From assembly GCF_040373385.1 (NCBI RefSeq), contig NZ_JBDXXH010000004.1:115952-179951 (forward strand): a DNA stretch of 64,000 nucleotides, given 5' to 3'. The stretch is from Nitratidesulfovibrio sp. (lineage in GTDB: Bacteria; Desulfobacterota; Desulfovibrionia; Desulfovibrionales; Desulfovibrionaceae). A program made the position numbers and the translations under genes. The notes under the pieces are model-generated. The model was not told where the DNA came from. It ran no database searches and saw nothing but the letters and a program-made list of their open reading frames with translations. Shown here piece by piece: positions 54,201 to 61,046 of the stretch (positions are counted from its first letter, which is position 1; each line of letters starts with the position of its first letter).

Positions 54201-54343
54201 AGGAAATCGTCATCAAGCCCCTGGGCGCCTACCTTGGCGACCTCAAGGGCATCTCGGGCGCGACCATCATGGGCGACGGCAGCGTCATCCTGATCCTGGA
54301 CCCGCACGAGGTGTACATGATGGCCACTTCCAAGGCCATCTAG
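51230..54343 (+). CDS. cheA: chemotaxis histidine kinase CheA with multiple HPT domains
   Basis: A 1037-residue kinase. The first HPT carries phosphorylatable H50 in MHSLKGASGF. The second (about residues 215-320) has FHNLKGNSGIIG with its own His. A third HPT-like block (about 395-495) reads VTIQNSSGYMG, lacking the His. Long Pro/Ala linkers separate them. The kinase core has HLIRNAVDHGVE (N box), EIEDDGKGIDPEKM (G1) and ISGRGVGMDVV (G2), followed by GKGTRFTLSLPLTLAI. A CheW-like C domain ends the protein. No CheY-binding P2 domain is obvious. It phosphorylates CheY and CheB of this operon. A bidirectional terminator follows. Confidence 0.95.
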   Translation: MSQDFMDPEIFADFIVEAKEHLETIEPNLLELEKAPDNLALLNEIFRPMHSLKGASGFLGLNRINGLAHRAENIMDELRKGDMTVTSEIMDVILSATDALRQMVDNLDSTGGEGDVETESIIVTIDAIMAGGAPPVAPRAAPAPVPAPAPDPVPEPVTVSAPEPAPTPAPAPAPAPEPAAAVPPSQPERETSVAGSAAEWIATLEPQESYALTAFGEGHLKDFIDEAREMAENLSSGLLELERNPTEQGELVNDLFRFFHNLKGNSGIIGFAELNSLTHEAETLLNNVRRGEMTGSHELVDLLLLVVDLLEALVARIDPASGNVTPFDISVILDCLRKAVAGGDITLPEGLGGRRNGGPAPEAALAASADSAPGATGADDDEDAPSPPVAPGYDPDDVALFVNTVRQQMDNVGVALKTLAADGTQREYVDALYRCLVTIQNSSGYMGLDDIRVYAERTAGLVDQARFSGMDFSLMVDLMEQEASIIGDMLEKQIARISTPPPGSAPAAAPAPAPVPAPEAKAESAPAPQAKADPKVDSSADSSADSEDEDAEDEDTAVVTISSVTGTPAPATAVKPAASAGAAPAAPATPPKPAAPAKPAAPSAPSAPSAPATPPAPSAPSGGQGAAAAAQAQPAGTAKASSTIRVDHEKLDHLMNLIGELIINRNRYTMLARRLEDDTNVVIAEVAQDLSETTYAMARISDDLQDTIMKVRMVPVSSVFSRFPRLVRDLSRKSGKEVDLILEGEETELDKSVVEVIGDPLVHLIRNAVDHGVESEDERVAKGKKAKGKVVLRAYHKGNSVAIEIEDDGKGIDPEKMREVAVRKGIITPDEAKAMDDREAMELIFAPGFSSAEKITDISGRGVGMDVVRTNIKNLKGSVSIHSEIGKGTRFTLSLPLTLAIIDALMVNVAGEMYAIPLDAVSETTKIEARRLTDVKGRKAVTLRGEVLGIASLSELLGLPKGDKQEVLSVVVIHDNDRRLGLVVDRLLERQEIVIKPLGAYLGDLKGISGATIMGDGSVILILDPHEVYMMATSKAI

Positions 54344-54372
54344 TTCCCGCCCAGCCGTTGCCGCGAAATAAG

Positions 54373-54411
54373 AACGCCCCCGTCCGGAAGCACCGGGCGG
54401 GGGCGTTTGTC
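54373..54411. terminator. bidirectional terminator after cheA
   Basis: AACGCCCCCG/CGGGGGCGTT stem with TTTGTCTT on the + strand and TTCTTATTTC on the - strand. It serves cheA and the convergent membrane protein gene. Confidence 0.88.
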
Positions 54412-54431
54412 TTCGGGATCGGGAGGATGCG

Positions 54432-55388
54432 TCACATGGGCGCGTGCAAACGCACCACATGGGCCAGGGTGCTGGCCTCGCAGCCGCAGGCCACCATCAG
54501 CAGCACCAGGGCGGTAACGATGCCCACCTTGTGGCGCAGCGGCGTGGCGGAGCGGATCACCGTGCCCCACAGGCCGCAGGCGGCCAGCGGCAGTACCAGG
54601 GTGCCGATCAGGGGCAGCAACGGGGGCAGGACGGTCAGGTCCGGGCTGGTCAATGTGGCGGCGCGGTACAGCACGTACACGCCCACCGGCAGGGCGCACA
54701 GGGTGCCGCCCAGGGCCCAGCGGGCGCATACGCCAAGGGCGTAGTTGTAATAGTCGCGGCCAAAGTCGTCCTTGTCGCGGCGGGTCAGCAGCCAGGCCAG
54801 GCACAGCGCCCCGGCGGCACCCGCGGCCACGAAGGCCGACTGCCCCAGCACCGGCCACAGCAGCGAATTGACGGGGGCGGCGAGCAGGGCGTTCATGGTG
54901 TCTGCGGGGGGCGCGGCGGAAGGCAGGGGATGCCCCGGCAGCAGCAGGGCGCGGGTCAGGGCGAAGCTGGTCACCGTGGCCTCCAGGCCGCCGATGCCCG
55001 CAGCAAGACCCACGAAGCGGTGCATGACCGATCCCCGGATGTGCCGCCACCCGAACAGGTAGATGCCCGCGCAGGCCAGGGTACCCGCCAGCAGGGCGGG
55101 CGGGGCCAGCAGGGGCACCCGGAACGGTCCTTCCATCAACTCGGGCTGCATCTGGACCATGCGGACCATGATGGCCCCGGACACCGCCAGCAACACGGCG
55201 ACGGCAAGGACGGCCAGCAGGGCGCCCTGACGGGCCAGCTTGTCGGGGAATGCGGTGCGCTTGGCCACGGACATGCGCTGCCAGGCCAGGCACAGGAACG
55301 GCATGCCGGTGACGGCCAGCAGCAGGCAGGCCAGAATGCCGCCCGGCAGTGCCAGCGACCAGACGGCGGCATCGGGAAACAGGATCAT
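54432..55388 (-). CDS. polytopic membrane protein of unknown function
   Basis: A 318-residue protein with about eight predicted membrane spans and few charged residues. Notable short motifs are FGWRHIRGSVMHRFVG in one loop and RRDKDDFGRDYYNYALG in another. I do not recognise the family. No catalytic or heme-ligand pattern is certain, although His residues near spans 3 and 4 could in principle bind a cofactor. ATG 55388 (MILFPDAAVWSLALPGG) is the first start before span 1; the ribosome binding site is weak. It is convergent with cheA and divergent from the YbgF-like gene, so no operon partner helps. Confidence 0.7.
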   Translation of the reverse strand: MILFPDAAVWSLALPGGILACLLLAVTGMPFLCLAWQRMSVAKRTAFPDKLARQGALLAVLAVAVLLAVSGAIMVRMVQMQPELMEGPFRVPLLAPPALLAGTLACAGIYLFGWRHIRGSVMHRFVGLAAGIGGLEATVTSFALTRALLLPGHPLPSAAPPADTMNALLAAPVNSLLWPVLGQSAFVAAGAAGALCLAWLLTRRDKDDFGRDYYNYALGVCARWALGGTLCALPVGVYVLYRAATLTSPDLTVLPPLLPLIGTLVLPLAACGLWGTVIRSATPLRHKVGIVTALVLLMVACGCEASTLAHVVRLHAPM

Positions 55389-55764
55389 TCGCGAACGCTC
55401 CGTTGGGGTGATGCGGCGGCGCGCAAGGGCGTTGCCGCACCGGTCTTTTGCCCCAAAACCGCTTGGGGCGCAAGGCGCGGGCCGGGCGCACCCGCTGCGT
55501 GCAGCCGTTTGCGTGTGTGGGGCAGTTGGTCGGGGGGCAGCGGGCCAGGCGGGCCGTCGGTCCGGGCCTTGTGCCCCGTGTGCGCGTCCGGTATGGCCGC
55601 CCCGTGTGGCCACGAACGGGGCGGGCCGGTGCCGCTGGCGCGGGCGATACCGCGCGCTGCCCGTCCGGAGCGCGGCGGCGCGTGGATTTCCTTGAAAAAA
55701 TGGCGGCCATCGCCTATGGAAGGTACAGTTCCGTCAACGTACACGGCCAGTTCGGAGATTCCTC
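55389..55764. other. divergent intergenic region
   Basis: 376 bases of high-GC sequence between divergent genes. No gene supported; it must contain promoters for both sides, but none stands out. Confidence 0.4.
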
Positions 55765-56643
55765 ATGCAGCATCGGCGGCTTCGCGCATCGGCGGCATTG
55801 CTTGTTCCGGCCCTTCTTTTCGCCATGGTCCTTTGCTCCGGCTGCGCCGGACAGGGCGCGGCGCAGGGCAGTACCGAATGGCGGCTGCGCATGCTGGAGG
55901 AAAAGTACCTCTCCTACGAAGAGGCCCGGAAGGCCCGCGACGGCGCGGTGGACGAGCGCCTGCGGGCGCTGGAGGAAAAGCAGGCCGCGCTGTCCGCCCG
56001 CGTGGACGGCGACCGCGAATCCGACGGCCGCAGGCTGGACGCGCTGGAAGGCGCACTGGTGAGCGGACGGGGGACTTCTCCTGCATCCACTGCGGCATCG
56101 GCCCAGGCTTCATCCGTGGCATCGTCAGGCGATGCCACGGCGGTACCGACTGTCGATGCCGACGACCTTGGCGCAGGCGGACGCCGCATCCAGCCGGAAC
56201 CCGCCAAGGCCGCATCGCCTGCACCCGCCGCCAAAGCCGCGCAAAAGCCGGAGCCAAAGCCCGCCAAGGGCGTCTCGGACAAGGCCGCCTACGAGTCCGC
56301 CCTGAACCTGCTGCAACGCGGCAAGACCGACGAGGCCCGCGTCCGCTTCGAAGGGTTTCTGGGCGACTATCCCAACAGTTCGCTGGTGCCCAACGCCCTG
56401 TACTGGAAGGGCGAGGCCCTGTACGCCCAGCGCCGCTACGCCGACGCCATCGTGGCCTTCAAGGAGGTCACGGCGCGCTTTCCCAAGCATCACAAGGCGG
56501 CGGATTCGTTGCTCAAGACGGCGCTGGCCTACAAACAGCTGGGCGACGACGAGAACGTGCGCTTCCACCTGAAGGCGCTGCGCGAAGACCACCCGGATTC
56601 CACGGCCGCCAAGCTGGCCCGGCAGCGCTTCCCCAACGGGTAG
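55765..56643 (+). CDS. YbgF/CpoB-like TPR lipoprotein
   Basis: A 292-residue envelope protein. A signal peptide ends in the lipobox LCSGC (Cys near 27). A coiled-coil part follows (about 40-95), then an Ala/Pro-rich linker. The C-terminal ~125 residues hold three TPR-like repeats: AAYESALNLLQRGKTDEARVRFEGFLGDYP, ALYWKGEALYAQRRYADAIVAFKEV and the last to RQRFPNG. CpoB/YbgF coordinates peptidoglycan synthesis with outer-membrane constriction; here the tol-pal genes are not nearby. It precedes dprA by 17 bases on the same strand. Confidence 0.85.
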   Translation: MQHRRLRASAALLVPALLFAMVLCSGCAGQGAAQGSTEWRLRMLEEKYLSYEEARKARDGAVDERLRALEEKQAALSARVDGDRESDGRRLDALEGALVSGRGTSPASTAASAQASSVASSGDATAVPTVDADDLGAGGRRIQPEPAKAASPAPAAKAAQKPEPKPAKGVSDKAAYESALNLLQRGKTDEARVRFEGFLGDYPNSSLVPNALYWKGEALYAQRRYADAIVAFKEVTARFPKHHKAADSLLKTALAYKQLGDDENVRFHLKALREDHPDSTAAKLARQRFPNG

Positions 56644-56660
56644 CCTGCCCACGACCCGCC

Positions 56661-58346
56661 ATGGCTTCCCAGCCGCCCGCCCCCGAACGCCCGGATAGCG
56701 TGGGCTTTAATACCATGACGCCCGGCCCCGTCAGGCTGCCCGCCTTTGCCGATCTGGATGCGGCGGGCCGCGCCGAATTGTGGGCCGCCCTGGCTTTGCG
56801 CCACAGCCCCGGCATCGGGCCGCGCACGGTGCGTCGCCTGCTGGCGGGGCTGGGGTCCGCGCTGGCCGCCGTGCAGGCGGCAGACCGGGGCGGGCACGAC
56901 TGGGCCGGTGCGGGCGTGCGGCCACACATGGCCGCGCCAGTGGCACGCGGCGCATGGCGCGACACGGCCCGGCAGGAATGGGATGCGGTACGCGCCTGCC
57001 GCTGCGGTGTCCTGCTGTGGACCGACCCGCGCTACCCCGCCCGCCTGCGCGAAATTTCCGATGCCCCCGCCGTGCTGTACTGCCGGGGCGATGCCTCTTT
57101 GCTGGCCAACCACGCCGTGGCGGTGGTGGGTTCGCGCCTGTCTTCTCGTGCCGGGCGCGGTGTGGCCGCCGACATCGCCTACAGCCTTTCGGCGGCGGGC
57201 GTCACCGTGGTTTCCGGCCTTGCACGGGGCATCGACCGCGAGGCCCACGTGGCCGCGCTGGAAGAGGTGGGCTCCACCATCGGCGTGCTGGGCACGGGCA
57301 TCGACGTGGTCTACCCGCCGGAGCACGCGGAACTCTTCGAGCGCATGGAGGCCACGGGGCTGCTGGTGTCGGAATACGCCCCCGGCACGCTGCCCCTGCC
57401 CGCGCATTTTCCCGTGCGCAATCGGATCATCAGCGGGTTTTCCGTGGGGGTGCTGGTGGTGGAGGCGGCGGCCCGCAGCGGCAGCCTGATCACGGCGCGC
57501 CTGGCCCTGGAGCAGGGCCGCGAGGTATACGCCGTGCCCGGCCCGGCCACGGCCCAGTATACCTGCGGCTGCCGGGGGCTCATCGAGCAGGGCGCGCGGC
57601 CCGTTGCCACGGCGGAAGACATGCTGGTGGACCTGGCCCCGGTGCTGGGCATGGAACTGGCCGCGTTGGCCGCACCGTGCCCGCCTCCGGGTTGGAACGG
57701 TTGGGACGACGATCCGCTGGACGAGATATTTCCCCCGGCTGCGTCCGATGATCCAGTTCCTCCATCTGCCCCGTCTGCACCATCTGTCATGACCGGCCCG
57801 AATGCGTCGGATGTGCCAGTCATCCCAGTCAGCCCGGTCACCCCAGTCATCCCTGTCATCCCAGTCATGCCTGATAGGCCGGGCACGCCAGACATGCCCG
57901 GTACGCCATACACGCCGGGCGGTCCGGAAGCCCAGAGCCCTCCCGTCGTCCTGGACGGTATGGCTGGCAGGGATGTTGTCCGCCCTCCGCTGGAGATTTC
58001 CGGCGACAGCGCCGATGTTTCCGCAGGGCAGGACGTGCGGGCACCTTTGGAGCCCGCCGCCGTGCCCGCGCCTGTGGTCCGCCCGGCACCGCGCCCCGCG
58101 CGCCCCCGCAGGGCAAGCGCACCCGCTCCGTGCCCGGCCTGTATCGGCGGCGGCATCAGCGGCAGCATCGGCGACGGTCCGGATGACGCCATCCTGGCCT
58201 TTCTGCACGGTCGCCCCGGTGCCCACGTGGACGACATCTGCCGTGCGCTGTCCATGGGCGCGGCGGACGTCAGCTGCCGTCTCGTGTTGCTGGAGGTAAA
58301 GGGCGGGGTGCGCCGGTTGCCCGGCATGCGCTACGAGCGTATGTAG
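56661..58346 (+). CDS. dprA: DNA processing protein DprA with extended linker
   Basis: Binds incoming single-stranded DNA and loads RecA in natural transformation. The 561-residue product has the helical N part (LRHSPGIGPRTVRRLL) and the Rossmann DNA-binding core (VAVVGSRLSSRAGRGVAADIAY, VSGLARGIDREAHVAALE, IGVLGTGIDVVYPPEHAEL, NRIISGFSVGVLVVEAAARSGSLITA). A C-terminal winged helix is at about 505-561. Between core and winged helix lies an unusual ~150-residue Pro/Val/Ala linker with VIPV-type repeats (57814-57872). The start is 56661 or, equally, 56715 (MTPGPVRLPAF). It follows the YbgF-like gene closely. Confidence 0.92.
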   Translation: MASQPPAPERPDSVGFNTMTPGPVRLPAFADLDAAGRAELWAALALRHSPGIGPRTVRRLLAGLGSALAAVQAADRGGHDWAGAGVRPHMAAPVARGAWRDTARQEWDAVRACRCGVLLWTDPRYPARLREISDAPAVLYCRGDASLLANHAVAVVGSRLSSRAGRGVAADIAYSLSAAGVTVVSGLARGIDREAHVAALEEVGSTIGVLGTGIDVVYPPEHAELFERMEATGLLVSEYAPGTLPLPAHFPVRNRIISGFSVGVLVVEAAARSGSLITARLALEQGREVYAVPGPATAQYTCGCRGLIEQGARPVATAEDMLVDLAPVLGMELAALAAPCPPPGWNGWDDDPLDEIFPPAASDDPVPPSAPSAPSVMTGPNASDVPVIPVSPVTPVIPVIPVMPDRPGTPDMPGTPYTPGGPEAQSPPVVLDGMAGRDVVRPPLEISGDSADVSAGQDVRAPLEPAAVPAPVVRPAPRPARPRRASAPAPCPACIGGGISGSIGDGPDDAILAFLHGRPGAHVDDICRALSMGAADVSCRLVLLEVKGGVRRLPGMRYERM

Positions 58347-58400
58347 GGAAACGCGCACCATGTATCCAAACGGCGGGCAGGCGCCCGACCGGGGAAGAAT

Positions 58401-58904
58401 ATGCAGAAGATACCGCTCGACCTTGCCACGCCCGGCATGAAACTGGCCAAGCCCGTCACCAAGTCCGACGGGCTGGTGCTGGTGGGCGCCGGCGTTGAAC
58501 TGACCACCACCATCCTCTCGCGCTTCCGCGCCAGCGGAGTGCAGGCGCTTACCGTACAGGGCCGCCCCGTGGACCTTGGCGACGATGGCGGCAACGATCT
58601 GGAACGCATCGCCGGTCGGCTGGACCACCTGTTCCGCAAGCACGGGCAGGACCGGTTCATGGTTACCCTGCGCAACATGCTGCGCCGCTTCTTTGCCGAA
58701 CGCATCGCCGCCGCCAGGGCGGCGGAAGAGGCCGAGGCCGCCGCCCTCGCCGCCGCCGCAGAGGCCGCGCGCGAAGAGGCGGAGGCCCTGGCCGCGCAGA
58801 ACCGCATTTCGCTGGTGCCGCTGGTTGATGACGAGCCGGAAGGCGTGCCCGCCAGGCCGGAGCTTTCGGACGGCAACGGCGCGCCGAGGGAGAACGGGCG
58901 ATGA
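58401..58904 (+). CDS. small protein with coiled coil, HDOD operon
   Basis: A 167-residue protein of unknown function. The first ~60 residues (KIPLDLATPGMKLAKPVTKSDGLVLVGAGVELT) resemble the N-terminal domain found before HD-GYP modules. A strongly Ala/Glu-rich coiled coil follows (about 95-135), and the tail is polar. Its stop overlaps the HDOD gene start by four bases (ATGA), so it is translationally coupled and probably works with it. GGGGAAG lies upstream of ATG 58401. A partner or regulatory subunit role is inferred only from the overlap. Confidence 0.78.
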   Translation: MQKIPLDLATPGMKLAKPVTKSDGLVLVGAGVELTTTILSRFRASGVQALTVQGRPVDLGDDGGNDLERIAGRLDHLFRKHGQDRFMVTLRNMLRRFFAERIAAARAAEEAEAAALAAAAEAAREEAEALAAQNRISLVPLVDDEPEGVPARPELSDGNGAPRENGR

Positions 58905-59740
58905 GCGACGATTTGCGCACCACCTACAAGGGGCGGCTGCTGGCGGTGAAGGACCTGCCCACGCTCCCCACGGCGTTGCAGGAAGTCTCGCGCCTGCTGG
59001 AGTTGCCCAACACCACCACCGATCAGGTGGCCAAGGTCATTTCCTTCGATCAGGTGTTGGCGGCCAAGGTGCTGAAGATGGTCAACTCGCCCATCTACGG
59101 TTTTCCGGGGCGCATCGGCACGGTAAAGCACGCCCTGGTGCTGCTGGGGTTCAACGTCATCCGGGGGTTGATCATCTCTACCTCGGTCTACGACGACATG
59201 AACCGCGCCATGCGCGGCCTGTGGGACCACAGCGTGGGGTGCTCGCTGGCCTGCGGCGAACTGGCCCGCGCGCTGGGCATGAAGGACCCCGAGGAATACG
59301 CCGTGGCCGGGCTGCTGCACGACCTCGGCAAGGTGGTGTCGGCCCTGCAATTGCCCGAGGCCAAGGCCAGGGTGGACGCGCTGGTGCAGGAACAGGACCT
59401 GCCCTACATCGATGCGGAAACGCAGGTGCTCGGCTTCGGGCACGACCGTATCAACGCCTGGCTGGCGGAACACTGGAACCTGCCCCCGGCCATCCGGGAG
59501 GGCATGGCCTTCCACCACAAGCCCATGGGCGCGCGGATATACCCGCAGATGGCCTGCGTGGTGCATGTGGGCAATTTCATGGCCCGGCTGTTCGAATACG
59601 GCTCCGGCGGCGACGACAACGTGCCGCAGCTTTCGCCCCACGCGCTGAAGCTGCTGGGCATGAACCAGAGTTCGCTGGAAGCGCTGCTGGACACCCTGTG
59701 CGAGAAGTTCGCCGACGCCGGTGAGTTGGGGTTTGCATGA
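58901..59740 (+). CDS. HDOD-domain protein
   Basis: A 279-residue protein with one HDOD domain covering most of its length: LPTLPTALQEVSRLL, SFDQVLAAKVLKMVNSPIYG, VKHALVLLGFNVIRGL and an intact-looking H-D pair in AGLLHDLGKVV. HDOD proteins are signalling adaptors related to HD hydrolases; most lack measured activity. It overlaps genes on both sides (58901-58904 and 59737-59740), placing it in one tight operon with the coiled-coil protein, a repeat mini-protein, a receiver-GGDEF protein and XerC. Its signal is unknown. Confidence 0.93.
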   Translation: MSDDLRTTYKGRLLAVKDLPTLPTALQEVSRLLELPNTTTDQVAKVISFDQVLAAKVLKMVNSPIYGFPGRIGTVKHALVLLGFNVIRGLIISTSVYDDMNRAMRGLWDHSVGCSLACGELARALGMKDPEEYAVAGLLHDLGKVVSALQLPEAKARVDALVQEQDLPYIDAETQVLGFGHDRINAWLAEHWNLPPAIREGMAFHHKPMGARIYPQMACVVHVGNFMARLFEYGSGGDDNVPQLSPHALKLLGMNQSSLEALLDTLCEKFADAGELGFA

Positions 59741-59976
59741 CCCGTGACGCCGCCCCGTCGCCTGCCCCGTCACCTGACCAGTCACCCGGGCAGGCGCCCA
59801 AGCAATCACCTGACCAGGCGCCCGAGCAATCACCTGACCAGGCGCCCGAGCAATCACCTGACCAGGCGCCCGAGCAATCACCTGACCAGGCGCCCGTGCA
59901 GGCTCCTGGCCAGGCGTTGCACCAGTCGTCGGCTTCGTGCCCGCGCCTGGCCCGCGTAACGGGGAGCGCATCGTGA
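59737..59976 (+). CDS. 8-residue-repeat mini-protein
   Basis: A 79-residue low-complexity protein. Six consecutive octads run QSPGQAPK, QSPDQAPE three times, QSPDQAPV and QAPGQALH. A Pro/Ser/Ala start and a short basic tail flank them. The ATG overlaps the HDOD stop (ATGA) and its TGA overlaps the GTG of the GGDEF gene (GTGA). This double coupling argues that it is translated and not a shadow frame. The chain would be disordered and extended, and a spacer or linker role is possible. Alternatively it simply bridges translation across a repeat expansion. No homologue is recognised. Confidence 0.6.
   Translation: MTRDAAPSPAPSPDQSPGQAPKQSPDQAPEQSPDQAPEQSPDQAPEQSPDQAPVQAPGQALHQSSASCPRLARVTGSAS
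59779..59922 (+). repeat. 24-bp coding tandem repeat
   Basis: Units of CAATCACCTGACCAGGCGCC plus CGAG begin at 59803, 59827, 59851 and 59875. More diverged units are at 59779 and 59899. The 24-bp period preserves the reading frame. Confidence 0.92.
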
Positions 59977-61046
59977 GCACGCGTCCACTGGGGTTCGGCG
60001 ATACCGCATCGTCGGGCGTGCCGCGCTGCTGGCTGGTCACGGCGGATGTCTGTCTGGCCGCCACGGTGCGCAGCCTGTGGTCAGTTGGAGGCGGCCCGGC
60101 GGGGCTGCACCCGGCACCGTCCCGTTCGATGGACTGGCGGGTGTTCGACAACGGGCGGGCCGTGCTGGAGCAGTTCTTTCTCGATCCGCCAGACCTGCTG
60201 CTGGTTTCCGCCGCGCTGCCGGACATGTCCGGCGTGTCCCTGATCCAGTTGGTGAAGGGCGAGAACGTGTACCGCCAGGTGGCCACGCTGCTGGCCCTGA
60301 ACGCGCACGACGTGGCCGGGGTGGACTGGCCGGGCGTGGAGGCCGACGATTTCATGGTGCTGCCCGCCGCCCCGGTGCCGGTTGCCGGTGCGCCGGAGGG
60401 CGCGGGGTGCACGCCCCTGCCGCCCCCGCTGGCCACGGAACTCTCGGCGCGCATCGAATTGGCCCTGACCCGCGCGGGCCGCGCCCTGGATGCCAGTCCG
60501 CTGACCAGGCTGCCGGGCAACACCTCGATCATCAAGTTCATTCAGGGGCTCATCGACCGGCGCATGGATTTCGCGCTGGCCTACGCCGACCTCGACAACT
60601 TCAAGGCCTTCAACGACAAGTACGGTTTTTCGCGCGGCGACGAGGTGCTCATGCTCACCGCACGGCTGCTGGCCACCACGGTGCGCGAGGTGCGGGGCCA
60701 ACCCGCCTTTGTGGGCCACGTGGGCGGCGACGACTATGTGTTCGTGACGCCCGTGGACGAGGCGGAAGACGCCTGCCGCCGGGTGGTGGGGGCCTTTGAC
60801 GCCATCGTGCCCGGCTTCTACGATGCGGATGATCGCGAGCGCGGGGCCATCGTGGCCCACGACAGGCAGGGGCAGGTGCGCACCTTTCCGTTGATGGCCG
60901 TGTCCATCGCCGTGGTGTGCAACCGGCCCAGTGCGGGGCTTTCGCTGGCCCACTACGGCGAGGCCTCGTACCGGGCCAGCCAGGTCAAGAAGCTGGCCAA
61001 GGACAGGACGGGCAGTTGCTATGTCTTCGACCGGCGACAGGCGTGA
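59973..61046 (+). CDS. degenerate receiver-GGDEF protein
   Basis: A 357-residue protein. The N-terminal ~130 residues align with a receiver fold, but the phosphoacceptor position in DLLLVSAALPDMSG is Ser instead of Asp, so it is probably not phosphorylated. The C-terminal GGDEF-like domain has FALAYADLDNFKAFNDKYGFSRGDEVL and a degenerate active site GGDDY instead of GGDEF/GGEEF. Diguanylate cyclase activity is therefore doubtful; c-di-GMP or GTP sensing is possible. The GTG start at 59973 is set by GGGGAG upstream and by overlap with the repeat mini-protein's stop. It overlaps xerC by 26 bases. Confidence 0.85.
   Translation: MSTRPLGFGDTASSGVPRCWLVTADVCLAATVRSLWSVGGGPAGLHPAPSRSMDWRVFDNGRAVLEQFFLDPPDLLLVSAALPDMSGVSLIQLVKGENVYRQVATLLALNAHDVAGVDWPGVEADDFMVLPAAPVPVAGAPEGAGCTPLPPPLATELSARIELALTRAGRALDASPLTRLPGNTSIIKFIQGLIDRRMDFALAYADLDNFKAFNDKYGFSRGDEVLMLTARLLATTVREVRGQPAFVGHVGGDDYVFVTPVDEAEDACRRVVGAFDAIVPGFYDADDRERGAIVAHDRQGQVRTFPLMAVSIAVVCNRPSAGLSLAHYGEASYRASQVKKLAKDRTGSCYVFDRRQA

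Noticed and set aside
54444..56660. Long in-frame extension upstream of DprA
   Set aside because: Runs through the antisense of the membrane protein gene and the YbgF-like gene; composition is shadow-like and DprA similarity starts after 56661.
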